From Cruorifilaria tuberocauda (taxonomy: Eukaryota; Nematoda; Chromadorea; Rhabditida; Onchocercidae): DNA of 64,000 bases. Positions 37,701-64,000 of this stretch are shown one piece after another. Position numbers and translations under genes: made by a program. The stretch covers positions 23,186 to 87,185 of the forward strand of contig JABVXU010000224.1 in NCBI GenBank assembly GCA_013365365.1, given 5' to 3'. Positions within the stretch are counted from its first letter, which is position 1. Each line of letters opens with the position of its first letter. The notes under the pieces are model-generated. The model searched no databases. It had not been told where the DNA came from and was given only the letters and a program-made list of their open reading frames with translations.

Positions 37701-38894
37701 ATCTTTTTAATGCCATATTACAGATTGGCGCTGTAAGTGTTGGTGTATTGTTGATTCAACCTGCAGGTGCATTCTTGCGCTGTCACGAAAGATCGAAATT
37801 GCGTGTCGTATTTAATTGGTACCATCGCTTCTTTGGTTTCCTGTCTTTCTTATTGGCTCGTAAGTTCCTCTGTATTCTTCTTACATAAAGATGGAAGCAG
37901 TGAGAAAGATTTTATCGCTAGCATGTTTGATGTTATGTTTGATGCGTGATAACCAATAGCGGATCATTAAATAATACTAATGTTGATATGTCCACTGAAT
38001 TTGACTCTTTCCTTTTTGATGGATAAATTTGCACAGTCTTTCCCCATTTCTCATATCACGCAGAAATAAAGACATTCAGCTCACAGTACAATCTGTGAAC
38101 TACAGAATTAAGTTGACGTATTAGCTCAAGTTAGATTGATCTTAAAATTCGGTCCCAATAAATATTTTAAGCACTAAAATTTCTTTGTCTGTTATGACGA
38201 GATAACTTTCTGATAGCTAAAAATATAAAAATTTCTTTAAGTCAAATAATGAATTATTTAAAGTTTTCAGAAATTTCAATTACTTTAAGCGTCATTTTTT
38301 TCCATCTCTGGATATTCAGATGGGCTGCTATTATTCTCTATCTGCTTTATCTTATTCTAATAGCAATTCTACTTCTCCTCATAAAGGTGAACATTTTATT
38401 TCCTTCAGTTATTTCTAATAACAGGAAAATCAATTGTATTAGCAGACAAAGTTAAATGATATCTTCAATTTTATTTCTGCCCAATTCTTTGATAGATTTC
38501 AAAATTTAATAAACAAGGCTAATGCACGTTTTTATGTCTAAAATTTTTAAAATAATCATTATGCGATATTGTGCTTTGCAAAAGTAATGATTAAAAATTT
38601 TGAAATAAACTTTTAGAAAATAAATTCCCTAAAAGGATATCAAAATACATCAGTTTCTTATGCTGGACGACAATATCATCGGGAACAAATTGTAATAACA
38701 AAAACAAAGCATGATAATAAGGTTAGTGAATTTTCTTCCTATACCGATTAATTTCAAAAAAATTATTCAAACTCCAAACTTATTTACAAAAATTTCAGAC
38801 CAACAGATTAACAATGCTGGTTGTGGTAGCATTTAGTGCAATGGGCGCCCTAATTACAATTATGATGATGATATTGATGTTAGCAAAAATGTAA
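34782..38894 (+). CDS. DOMON-cytochrome b561 transmembrane protein
   Basis: 465-aa predicted membrane electron-transfer protein. Exons: 34782-34877, 35121-35285, 35428-35535, 35946-36117, 36399-36539, 36722-36837, 37160-37306, 37724-37859, 38271-38386, 38617-38721, 38799-38894. The first exon is a signal peptide (SSIIVLIIVLFTVCLS). A luminal DOMON domain follows (YAAIGFSEDTLMGDEGVTHC across the exon 2/3 junction; NRTYYLLLAYG). Then comes the b561 helix bundle: LVILHGILMVVGWVWLIPSA, IWFHIHRTTNYL, AIHSIIGAVSVGVLLIQP, FNWYHRFFGF, then two more hydrophobic segments, the last after a basic loop. Histidines about 227, 266/268, 313 and 349 fit the paired haem ligands of cytochrome b561. The family moves electrons across membranes, often from ascorbate; the donor and acceptor here are unknown. 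The exon 2 donor is GC rather than GT. An AATAAA lies 2 nt after the stop. Confidence 0.9.
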
Positions 38895-38896
38895 AC

Positions 38897-38902
38897 AATA
38901 AA
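38897..38902 (+). terminator. AATAAA immediately after the cytochrome b561 stop
   Basis: Hexamer begins 3 nt past the stop codon. If used, the 3' UTR would be only some 15-25 nt, short even for a nematode. Confidence 0.35.
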
Positions 38903-39366
38903 TTTCCCAAGGATTAATGCACTACAGTCATAACTAATGTATACTATCAATATAGAAGTGTTATTTCTTGACTTTATATTTATAAGATTTTTAAGATGTC
39001 ATGAACAGATCATATTGAATAAGTACCGATAATGAAAAAAAGAGACAAACGAATTTTCATGTCTGTAACCCACAACATACAATTAAGCAAATATAATTCA
39101 ATTCGAACAATTTAAAAAAAAATAAGAACCACCTTCCAATGATTATCAACAATCAATTGTTTTTGTAATTCCGTGTCTATATCATAAATGGATATCAAAT
39201 AAGCATAAGGCATCTCATTAATATGCTTTCGAGAGAAAATTGAATAATGTGTGCTGCGAGAAATATTTTGTAACCAGAATTTATATTTAGACTTAAGATT
39301 TTAATTAAAATATTTTTTATATTTGAAATTTGGATGTAGATAACCAATTTTAAGTATTGAACTAAC

Positions 39367-39372
39367 TTTATT
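39367..39372 (-). terminator. AATAAA polyadenylation signal, amino-acid transporter gene
   Basis: TTTATT on the plus strand, i.e. AATAAA on the minus strand, about 113 nt beyond the transporter stop codon. Confidence 0.45.
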
Positions 39373-39484
39373 TGCTGAAAAAATGTTGAGAAAAAAGTGA
39401 TCTCAGTTATGATTTAAAATTTATTACCTTGAGCAGCTATAAAACATGAAAACGAAACAAAGCAAAATATTGAAGGATTTTTTT

Positions 39485-42400
39485 TCAATCAGTGTGCTTC
39501 TCGTCTGGAACACAGTAAAGCAATTTTTGGATTGTGTGTGTCATTGAAACTGAAGATGTCAAGACTTTATAAAATGAAAAAATGTGTACTTTCGAATTCT
39601 TATATTTTTCTAAACCTATTGCAGAAAAATGTTTCCTGTACTTTTGTCTTCCTCAAAAAATCATATTTTTTTCTGTTAAAGTATTATAACATAAAGCATT
39701 AAGATATTAAAGTACGAATGAAGAATAACTTACTCCATGGCTTATATAAGCAAGCTGGTTTATTTTCCCAAAACAAGAAAATGAAATAAAGTGGAACGCC
39801 AGTGAGAATGATTAAAACTCCAATGATGAGTTCTTCTGGTTGTATGAAAAACGGCAACATCAGTAGCGCAATGCATATAATTAAAAATGTAGCTGGCAAT
39901 AGAATATGTTGCTGAAATTTAACTGTGAATTATCTTCATTAGTAGACTAAAGCACTATTTGCTCTAAATAGAATTTTAAACAATTAAATATCTGCAAACA
40001 AAAAATAATCAACTGAACACCAAAATAGTCCATTTTACTCAATTTTCGAATGTTAGTTTACTCTGAAGTCTTAAAGACTTCAGAGTAAACTAACATTCGA
40101 AAATGAAAGAGAGTGCCTTCCATAGAAAACTAGCCTTAGGAATGAATCTCACTCTCCAAGAAAGTTTCACATGAAGGAAGAAATTCTGGTCTTTTAAGTA
40201 TCTTTAGTGTAAATCAACTGTGATATATTATGGATTGCTTTTCTATTTCCAAGAAAAGTATGATTCGGGATTATTTTTTAACAAAAATCATGTAATAATA
40301 AAATTAAAAAGCTTTCTAAAGTTAAAAATAGAGAAGGATTCTCTACCTTGATTGGTCGAGGGAGATTAGGTTGAGTAAATCGCAGTTTAATTAGACCAGC
40401 AACAGAGAGTGAGATGACGAATGCTTCAGTGAACGTAAGATAATTAATGAGCAAATAAATGTCCGAAGTAACCAGCATAACTATCGATAACATGCCAAGA
40501 ATAAGCAGTGATGGTAATGGCGTCAAATAATTTACGGAAATCATCGAAAGTAATTCTGGCAACTTCCCATCTCTGAAGGAATTTTTTCAATAACAGAAAG
40601 TAGTTGTTTTGATGATTTTAAAGTGAATACCAAGTTTTAATGGGTGTTTTTAAACTACGAAATCTTTTTCATGTCAGTAAACCAAATCAAAATATTTCAT
40701 TTCCCGATAAAGTAAGCAAGGTGCCTTCTCCAACAAGTTGAGAAATTCGTAAGAATACGAAAAGTTTCATTGTAAGACATCCACTTCATTACTGTTTCTA
40801 GCGAAGAAAAAATAGATTCGAAATAAGAAATTTTTTCATAGTGTAAAAAGTTCTTAAGAATTTGATATTCATATAACCTAGCACCAACGAAGAACATTCG
40901 ACTTGCTGCGAAAATAATACTATTTAGACCACCAGCACATGAAACTGCAACAAATATAGGCATTATTGGAGCAAATCGACCCATAGCTAAGTCCGCAAAG
41001 GTCATTGCAACTGCCTGCGAATCGAGAATTTCCGGCACAGACAAGACAGCAAAATATGAGATGTTAACTAGTATGTATATTGCTGTTACTGTGAATAACG
41101 AAATCATAATCGCTCGGGGCAAATTCCTGAATCATAAATAAATTTCTGCTTTTTTATTCTTCAGTTTCAATCAAAAAAATTTTCAATTAAATTTCAGTAT
41201 TCGAATTCAAAAAAACTATAGTGGATGAAATCAGTATCTTGCTTCTTTACTAATTCAGTAAAAAAATGTTATAAATACCGGCATTTGAACTTTATGTAAA
41301 TTCTTTGTGTAAATTAATTTAAAAAAGAAAATTACTTGCGCGGATCAATAAGTTCTTCGGTCACGAAATTTAACGAATTCCTGAAAAAGAAAACAAAAAA
41401 GAGCAATCAGAAGCAGTAATTCTCATTTAAGATGAGTTAGAAAAGCACTTCAGGGAATTCCACTTTCTTCAATTAAAAAAAACTGAAATCTAAAATAATG
41501 TTAAAAGAACTAGATTAAAATAGTAAGGGAATTAAATGTTTCTGTGAATAATTACCATCCGCTAAATGAGAATACACCCGAATAGAAGGCCAGTGCTATA
41601 TGACTCGGATTTGTTTGTGTTCCTTCAAATAATACGGATGGTTCCAAATAGTCTGTATTACCTAAAATAATTTCTTCACTATAATTGATGTAATTTAAAG
41701 GGACAATACAACTGTCTAAATCCAATTTAATTTATCTTAAATTTCTAATGAACATGAATTTGAATTACCATCATATATCAACTAATAAGATTAAGCCAGA
41801 TACAAATCAAAAACAAGTTACTGACTATCACTGATCTAAACCAAAACTGAAATCAAATAATAAATGTGGAGTAATGAAGAAATTCATACCTAAACACAAC
41901 CATGATAAACCAGCCACGACAATGACGCAAAGGGAAGCCACTTTGGCTAAAGAAAAAATATTCTGTATCCTCATTGACCATTTTACACTACAGCAGTTAA
42001 CAAATGTCAATAAACCTGTAGTATACAAAAATCAGAATGTTTCATTGTTTCAAAACATTTTCTAAAAATCTTATCTTTCGAGTACGATTAGTTGAATTTC
42101 TATTTATCTATTGATCTATTAGTGAATTTTGGCAATTATAAAATGAATGTTCATTCTATCGTATGCTGCAATACAAGAACAATAAAGTTTTACTTGTGCT
42201 AATAGCTAAGAATAAGCCATTCATAGTGCAAGAAACACGGAGTTATATGCCAATGTAATTTTTAAAACTAAAACATACAAATGATGCAAGCAGCTAATAA
42301 CCTCACAGCATCACTAGGAAGTTCGCAATTCTTGAAAAATGGTTGAAGCGCGTATTGAGCAAATGTTAACGCCATGATGGCATTTGATGTCGGATTAATC

Positions 42401-43553
42401 ATGATTAAGGCTACCCAAAGAAATAGAAATGAAGGTAGAGGACCAAATGCCTATAACATAAAGTTATTTAAGAAGAAATAAAAGATAGTAAAGTATTTTT
42501 GAAATGCTTTTACGATTACTGAAATCTTGATAATTTATTCTTTCCTCAAACCGTGCTATACATAGACATAATGGTAAAATACACAAAATTATTAAATCGA
42601 AAATCCAAGCAGAAAAAATAAAATCATAGCTCGGTTTACTGACAGAGAGAAGGGAAAAAATGGAACGATAAATCATTGTACTCCTGATTTATAATTTACG
42701 ATCTCTCTTTATTTAAAAATTTGTCTTACATTTTGATCATGTTTTGCTCATTTATATCTTCATACCTTGCATGAAAATTATTACTAAACAAAAGGCTAAA
42801 AAATTTCGGCTATATTGACTGAGACAAAAATAATATATTAAACTAAACAATTACCAAAAGTTTTCTAACACTAATTTTAGCTTCGTTTTAACTTGAAATT
42901 CCGTTAATATACGAATTTAATTTCTATCTGATACAGTTAATGTTCAACCACGGGTGTCAAGCACTTCAGATTTCGACAAAACCCTTACTCCACTCCATTG
43001 ATATTTAAGAATGTTAAATTATCCCAACCATTAGGCAACAACAAAATCTGGAACACATTGTAGACGTTCGAAAAAAAGATGAAAAACTGATTTGAAAAAT
43101 AATTGGTTGTAAACAAACCAAGAAATAAAGAATATATTTCCACACCTACCTCATTGATGTAGGCATATTCACCTCCACTTTTAGGAATAGTTGTTCCAAG
43201 TTCGGCATAAATAAAAGCACCCATGGTAGCAAATAATCCTGATAAAATCCATATCACCAATGATAAACCAACACTTCCCGACTCAATTAGAACACCTTGA
43301 AAGATTCATTAGAAAATTTTTACGATCTCAAGCGTTAGTATTCCCTCAAATGCCAGCATTTCTTCAGAAAAACGAATTTTTGTAAATTTTAAAATATTAA
43401 TTTCTGTCGTTAAAAAAAAGTTGTTAAACCTTTAGGACTGACAAATATTCCAGAACCAATTATAACACCAATAATAATAGCACAACCATTAAAAAGAGAA
43501 ATTCGTCGCTCGAGATGAATTTTATTTGAAGCACCGCCATCTAATGCTTCCAT
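39485..43553 (-). CDS. aat: LAT/SLC7-type amino-acid transporter (AAT family)
   Basis: 478-aa APC-superfamily carrier, predicted 12 helices. Exons on the minus strand: 43553-43430, 43295-43150, 42450-42279, 42015-41890, 41661-41556, 41380-41336, 41126-40878, 40572-40347, 39911-39734, 39549-39485. Helix 1 has the substrate-binding unwound motif GVIIGSGIF (GSG at 33-35). Helix 2 region has [16 protein letters not shown]. Further family marks are [53 protein letters not shown] and RPIK before the last helices. Cys132 in QPFFKNC sits where mammalian light chains form the disulphide to the CD98/4F2 heavy chain, so this is probably the light chain of a heterodimer, like C. elegans AAT-1 to AAT-3. 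It would exchange neutral or large amino acids at the plasma membrane. Intron 8 contains a 63-nt perfect palindrome. Confidence 0.93.
40042..40104. repeat. 63-nt perfect palindrome (31-bp arms, 1-nt centre)
   Basis: Arms 40042-40072 and 40074-40104 are exact reverse complements around the single A at 40073; the first mismatch is the 40041/40105 pair. It lies in intron 8 of the amino-acid transporter gene (39912-40346). On RNA from either strand it would form a very stable hairpin; on DNA it could extrude a cruciform. It could also be a fold-back artefact of library preparation or assembly. Confidence 0.95.
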
Positions 43554-43556
43554 CTT

Positions 43557-43558
43557 CT
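43557..43558 (-). other. probable SL trans-splice acceptor, amino-acid transporter gene
   Basis: On the minus strand the sequence TATACAG is followed by AAG and the ATG at 43553. No upstream coding exon was found, so this is a candidate for spliced-leader addition, though a 5' non-coding exon is possible. Confidence 0.4.
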
Positions 43559-46500
43559 GTATATAAAATGAAATTGTCACTATTAACAAAGAAATATTTA
43601 TTAAAACAAATGAAAATTAAAAAACGAGATATTAATTAGTCGCATATTAGAAACTTATTTCATTTTCCATAATACTTCACGATTTTTTTAACTACGCCTA
43701 TGATATTAATACTTAATAATGTTAATATATTCACCATCGTACTGGTATGATGACCTGATAGTGAGCGGTCATTTTGGAAGAAATAAGTAATAAGTATTTT
43801 ATCATAATATTAGTGTTTTAAGAATGATTAGTACGAAGAACAAGAAATATAGTTACTACTAACTTGTGAGAAACATGAAACAGAATGTTTACTTGGAAGT
43901 TGGATATAGGATCTGAATTATTTAAATTAAGGGATTCAAACTTGGAATTTCCTCCCCTAAATATTCTTTATTTAATAAATTTTGATTTTCAGCAAATGTC
44001 ATTAAAAGCGAGAAGGTTTGAATGATTGAAAATAAAGGAATTTAACAGGTCATCAGATATGATGGGAATTCATCCTCAACAAATAATGCAGAAGATGGTA
44101 CACAAAAGATTAGCGAAATTAATCAGAAATGATGTAAGACCACTAAATTAATCAAATGACTAAATTATAAATGATGAGAATAGAAAGTTTAATTACAGGA
44201 TTACACATCTGTGGTATAGTCCCTATGCTAATAAATTAATTTATCACAACAAAAATTAAATTAGAGCGGAATTAATTCCGTACAATTCTTAAACGTCTAT
44301 CCGTTCCATAAGATCTTATCAGCAACCGCTCTCACAATATGTTGCACAAATTAATTTCAGCTAACTTTTCAAAAGCAAACATGAAAATGGAAGAATAAGA
44401 AGCATTAAATTGATATGTTCCAAGCAACACATACACATACACACACCCATCTGTACACACCGTACAAATAAAACTTAAGAAAATACGAAACCAAAAACCT
44501 CTCTTCCCTTGATGACAACATTATTCTTAAACCGTGTTAAAAATCAATAAATATGGCGTATGAACGATATGAAAAAAATAATTTTTTTCATAATTGTTAA
44601 TTATTGTCATTAATGTTGCATAACTTTTGAAGAGAATTCGGAACATGAATTTATTATTCTGCAATTTTCTTTTTACTTCTACAATAAAAGTACCAATGAT
44701 AATCACTTCGAAAATGAAGAGATAAGAAAGGCATATCCGTGCATTGATGTTATTGAAGTAGAAACACGTTAATAGAAAGTTTATGCATACTTTTTACAAC
44801 AGCTTCAGAGCTAAAAATAGTACACATTCGATAAAAACTATTGGGAAATACTGATAATATGAAATCTTCTACAATTCTTACTAATAATTTATATTGGAAC
44901 TCATGAGTTGGTCATTCAGTGAATCCAGGTGTATATGACATAATTGTCATACTTCATTTGTTCAACTTTAAAGTTTTCAAAAGAAAAATTCCTTAGGCTG
45001 ATCTGAAATTTCAACGTGTCTCAAATTCGAAGTGGAGATAGTTTTTTGTGTAATACAGGAAATGTTGTAATTAATTGTTCTTGATCTGTCCTTTGTTCAT
45101 CTTTTAGACGTCAATAACTGGCAACTCACTTCATTCAATTAATCACAGTTAGCATTATGAAGATCAACATCTGGTAATTTAACTACTTAATGTCACTTTC
45201 TCGATGTTTATTCGTAAAGTACAAATGACATGGCCATATATCAAATAAAACAAAAATGGTTTAAAGATGAAATTACTGAGTATAGCGTAGATAAGTCCAG
45301 CATAGTGATCAGTATAGCATAGGGCTACTTTGTATTCTTAGCTTTTCAGAGACAAATTCAATGAAATATCTAACACATTCTAGCTTTCAAACAATCGCTG
45401 GAACTAATTTTTAAAAGTATTAAACTAAATGAAAATATTATCAAAACTGTTGCCGTCAATCGTAATCACCATTACGTACATGTCCACACACAAGAATCAT
45501 GTTAATGCATAACAATCTTTTACATCTTCCGGAACTTTCATTCAAGAGAGAAACCTTAAATTTTCTACTCTTCAACAAACTTCGCGGAGACTTAAAGCAA
45601 TTCAAAAAAAACTAACCACATCTATTAATAATGAAAAGATAGCAGAAGAATGTGATAGACTTCTACGCAAAATTTTCCATATTCAATGAATATATTGTTT
45701 ATCAGTTCAGTTCACCCGACTTCTCTGCATCTCTTAAAGAAATTAATGCGAAATCAGAGAAATTAATTTCGGAAACAGGAAATATCACTTTATGTATACA
45801 CTTTTCCTCAGCTCGCTGCAACATTTGCAAAAACTACCTTTAATTCCTTCCGTTTATAATTTCTGATCCAGTTGAAATTGGAACTTCTAATCTGACAGTC
45901 CCTCATTTTAAGAAAAAATCAAACAGAAATAAAGAATTATTTTTTATATATTACTAATTTAATGGTATAAAAAAATATGGCTCAAAATTCACACGAAAAA
46001 ATTCTTCTATAGTAGTCACCACATTCAACATACATGAAAGGGCAAACAAATATTCAACAGAAATTATTCTTAGGAAAGGACTGCTGGAAGAAATTTCAGT
46101 TTTCATTCTGATTCACCTCCAAACTGGTCCTGTCATGTTTAGCTAGATTAAACATCAGACAGAAATCAAGGCTGAACGGTAAACTCTACCAAAATCTGCA
46201 TCGCATGAACCAGCTAAAGCTCCTATCTAATCTGATACTATTTTAAGCTGCAAAAAAAGTATGGATTTTTAATTGATTTTTTTTAACCTTCGTTGTCAAC
46301 ATGAAGTTTATAGCAAGTAAGCTCTAAATTTTGGGACTGAGAGAACAGCTTAGTGTATACTCGTACAGTTAAATACCACATCACGGCAAAAACTTTTCTT
46401 GGTTTACAAAGACCTTTTTGCAAAACTTTTTGAATAAAATTATAACCATTATAAGTAATATCAAAAGAAAATTCTGAATTAAAATCACAAAGTTCCAGTA

Positions 46501-46951
46501 TTTACTTCTGCATTATTTTTGTCAAGGCTTTATTTTTATTATCCAACCCCCGTTAACAAAATAATTTATCTAGTGAAATCCTCTCCCTGTTATTAAGCCT
46601 AATTCTTATTTTACTTTTTTCTTGAAAAGGAAATTATGTTTCGTAATCCGAAAATAGCGCAGCCTTCATTTAGGTTAACTCATAGCTAGCGACAACATGA
46701 TTTTTTACTTAAAGAGATAAAAGCAAAGTATGCCTTTTAAGATTGGAATAGCCAAAGCAAAATACTGGAAAGAACCTATAAATTTCTTATAGTTGAAACA
46801 CCCCAACTGTTATCCAAATGTTATATATACAATTAAAAAGTTTTCAAAGATTTATGAAAAGTTTCGAAGCAAACATAATCAAACAGCGATGATCCGTATG
46901 CTGTATATATATATGCTTAACATATGTGAAATCTGCCTGCTTGCCAAAACA
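43559..46951. other. intergenic region between two minus-strand genes
   Basis: 3.4 kb holding the amino-acid transporter promoter side and the VPS4 3' side. A CA-type repeat lies at about 44426-44460. Open frames such as 45652-45843 show no homology or splice context. Nothing else supported. Confidence 0.5.
44426..44460 (+). repeat. ACACAT/CA microsatellite
   Basis: Short imperfect CA-rich repeat in intergenic DNA. Confidence 0.7.
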
Positions 46952-54350
<7,399 letters not shown>

Positions 54351-54351
54351 T

Positions 54352-54353
54352 CT
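54352..54353 (-). other. probable SL trans-splice acceptor, vps-4
   Basis: On the minus strand TTTGCAG is followed by a single A and then the vps-4 ATG, the classical spacing for SL1 addition. Sequence-based inference only. Confidence 0.55.
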
Positions 54354-56180
54354 GCAAACAAAATGAAATGACTCATATATCATGCATATAAATTTCATCA
54401 ACATCCCATCGCGAAAAAAATATGGAGAAATTCAATTGTGAAGTTAAAGAATGAAATTGAAAAAAATCCCGTAATTAAGCTTCCCATAGCAGAAAAATGA
54501 AGAGCGGAAATAAATGAAACAATAAGACAATTCTTCTTCCCCTCACTACATTCTTGTCGAGTGATTATTATTACTGTTTTGATCAAAATGATGCTTCGTG
54601 TCCGTTGCCATAATACCTTATGATAAAAAGTGTTGGAACAATCTTTCGATTTGGTCCATTGTTAAAACAAGCTATAACTTCTGATTCCGGAAAATTACTT
54701 CTTCAAGAATTCCATACATGAAGAATATATATAATGAACGAGCAGTTCTTTAACAATTAAGCATCTAGTAATTCACCAAAATTAAAGATGAACTGAATTT
54801 AGTCGGCTCAAATATCACTTGGTTTTCTCCCAAATCGAAGATTGAATAATCAGTTCTTTTTTACCATTTGGAAGGTGAAGAAAGATGCTAACAGGAATAT
54901 GTTACGGACTGGATAAAAGATGGATCATGTAAGATCCTACATATATATTTCCATAACCCACTTTCCGATAAGAGCTGGCTTATAACTCATTCCCTCCAAA
55001 CCACTACTACTTTTCTGTTCGGAATTGTCATCCTAATATTACAACCTAAAATGAATAGAAACGAAAAAATCAAACCGAAATAAGAAAACGTAACTGTAAT
55101 CGAGGGAAAAGTAACAACCGGGAAAACACAAGTCACCGGTCGGAGAGTCGGGAAAAGCTTGTTACAAATCGGGTCTCCAGTTTGCTTTGTATCATTATGA
55201 TGGGATCTGTACGAAAATCATTATTCTCTTGCGCTTTTCATCTGAAAAGTTCGACAAGATAACATGCTTTACCTCATACTGGTTATGATAGACGTAATAA
55301 TTTTGGATAACAACATCGAAAGAAGAAGAGTGCTGTATACTTGCGCAATACATGAAAATGAGATTCTATTCTATTTGAGTAGCCTTACATGAACATTTAA
55401 TTTTTTAACGCGGATTTTTTCCCAAGATAATCGATGATAGGAAGAGGCTTTAGTATACGCTTCATTCTAACATAATTTACTTCTTCGTCCCACTTCATTC
55501 ATTTCTTATTATTCCAAGTAAAACGACGAACGTTAAGGTCGATAACAATCAAAAAGCTGCATCCTCTAAACTTTAAACTCGTTCCTTTATTTCCCCTAAC
55601 CCTTCCACTTGCGCTTCATAATACGGTTTGCTGCAATCCTATCGTGGCTATATTTTAGTATTTTAAATATATCATTTATTCGTAGAGACCGAACTCTTCC
55701 CGAAAAACAGATCAGTGGAAGAGTAGGATTCGGGAAATGCCTCATTTAAGGAGGAGAGCTGTGGGAGAGCAGAGATGGGAAATGTTTAAATTAGCGCCAT
55801 CGAAACGCAGACTCTCATAGCAGTATTCTGACAAGCCTCGATTGTCCAATCAGCCAAGCTTGTCCCTCCCGACATCTGTCTTCCCTTCCGAAGCACCACC
55901 GATTACAACCACCGACACCAGCGCCGCTGCAACGCTGCGGCAGCCGGAACGGCGATGCATCTTCAAAATGTAAGAGGGAGAGGGATGGAAGTAAATGATG
56001 AAATAGTGTTGGAAGGGAGAGGAGGAGCAGAATTCCATTCCACTACTGCATTTCCCATTGACTGCGAGGGTTGGAAGTTGGGTAGCGGGAACGCTTCCTG
56101 TCTAGCTTTGTTCACTTTCCATCTCCAGTCTTCCTTCCTCTCCCATCCTGCTCGCTGACACTCTCTGTGCCTCTCTCAGC

Positions 56181-56213
56181 TCCCTCTCTCTCTCTTTTTC
56201 TTTCTCTCTCTCC
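56181..56213 (+). repeat. CT microsatellite
   Basis: CT dinucleotide repeat with a few T runs, in the GC-rich 5' region of the Gs-alpha gene. Confidence 0.85.
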
Positions 56214-56280
56214 AGTACCACCTGCGGCAGCTCGTTCTCTACTTGCCAGGATAGCAGTAGCACTATGCTACCACTGCTAA

Positions 56281-56335
56281 CTACTACTACTGCTGTTGCT
56301 ACTACTCTGCTGCTGCCGCTGCTGCTGCTGCCGCT
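56281..56335 (+). repeat. CTA/CTG trinucleotide repeat
   Basis: Imperfect trinucleotide tract, CTA units passing into CTG/CCG units, about 350 nt upstream of the Gs-alpha ATG. Possibly in the 5' UTR. Confidence 0.85.
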
Positions 56336-56687
56336 ATATTATCAGTGTCTTCTGCTGCGCTTCTTGTAGACAGTACTCTGTGGTCTCCCCTCCACCCTCC
56401 CCCGTCATTACCGCCATCTTCGTTCCTATCTTCTGTTGCTTCGATATCTTGAAAAATTTCGTTCCAACAGGAAGGAATTGTTGTCCGGATTGAGAATCCC
56501 ATCATACAGAAGGCGACGTTTGCGAATCCTCCCTTCCTCTCTCCTCACCTTGTGCATTATTGGTACTCGCCCTGCAGGAGTGATTGCTTCAAGAACCTTT
56601 GAAGGAGACGCCGCATTTGCATCCTTGGCGACACTGTCGGGATTTGCGACATTGACGCGTCATTGAGGACGCAACGCGATGCGACTG

Positions 56688-63864
<7,177 letters not shown>

Positions 63865-64000
63865 GATACTGATTGGTTTTCTCTTTCCTCTTCAATATGT
63901 CTAGGCTAAGCGGGGCTGTTTTTATTCATAATATTTATTTAGATTATTTTTAGAGTTTTCTCATTCATTCATACTGTTCCGAGTTTATGCGTAATCCGGT

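Larger units (their letters stand above)
54351..56687. other. divergent promoter region with GC-rich island
   Basis: 2.3 kb between the vps-4 start (minus) and the Gs-alpha first coding exon (plus). From about 55860 the sequence becomes GC- and CpG-rich and contains a CT tract (56181-56213) and a CTG/CTA tract (56281-56335). It probably holds the gsa-1 promoter and 5' UTR plus the vps-4 promoter. Short open frames here (for example 55955-56158) have no homology. Confidence 0.55.

Noticed and set aside
56302..56505. Alanine-rich open frame on the minus strand
   Set aside because: It is the translation of the trinucleotide repeat and nearby CT-rich sequence, not a gene.

Overview
The window looks like AT-rich nuclear DNA of a parasitic nematode, most likely a clade III (filarial-type) worm. 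Genes are split into many short exons by mostly small GT-AG introns. The proteins match nematode and animal families, there is an exact genomic copy of the 22-nt nematode SL1 spliced leader, and several start codons lie 1-4 nt after a splice-acceptor-like sequence, as expected for SL trans-splicing. There are no bacterial-style operons, no CRISPR and no transposon genes that I could recognise. The species cannot be fixed from the sequence alone.

Layout, left to right: (1) 75-2798 (+), pyruvate kinase, 5' end off the window. (2) About 5.5 kb with no gene seen. (3) 8329-12856 (+), a non-alpha Cys-loop acetylcholine receptor subunit close to UNC-29. (4) 14235-15989 (-), a two-repeat nematode protein whose 5' end was not found. 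(5) A gene-poor 5.6 kb stretch holding the antisense SL1 22-mer (18192-18213), a CA repeat and a GC-rich island. (6) 21566-22968 (-), a small MARVEL-type four-helix membrane protein. (7) 24365-27113 (+), a secreted purple (tartrate-resistant) acid phosphatase with an added Cys-rich module. (8) 27922-30876 (+), PHAF1/C16orf70 (UPF0183). (9) 34782-38894 (+), a DOMON-cytochrome b561 membrane protein. (10) 39485-43553 (-), a LAT/SLC7 amino-acid transporter with a 63-nt perfect palindrome in one intron. (11) 46952-54350 (-), VPS4 ATPase, whose 3.9 kb intron contains a complete GPCR gene on the other strand (50503-52190, +). (12) 56688-63864 (+), the stimulatory G-protein alpha subunit (gsa-1), with its N-terminal exon in a GC-rich, microsatellite-bearing island 4.8 kb upstream of exon 2.

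The gene models were built by hand from homology, reading frame and GT/AG phase. For the nine complete models (all except pyruvate kinase and the two-repeat gene, which lack a 5' end) the exon lengths sum to multiples of three and give family-typical protein lengths: VPS4 438 aa, Gs-alpha 378 aa, PHAF1 401 aa, acid phosphatase 393 aa, receptor subunit 510 aa, transporter 478 aa, cytochrome b561 protein 465 aa, GPCR 314 aa, MARVEL protein 150 aa. The genes do not form one pathway. They mix neuromuscular signalling (UNC-29-like, Gs-alpha, orphan GPCR), membrane traffic and autophagy (VPS4, PHAF1, MARVEL) and metabolism or transport.

I did not find a clearly new multi-gene system. The items most worth a second look are the genomic SL1 copy, the 63-nt palindrome, the orphan GPCR nested in VPS4, the unassigned GC-rich island near 18.6-19.25 kb, and the two-repeat protein of unknown function.
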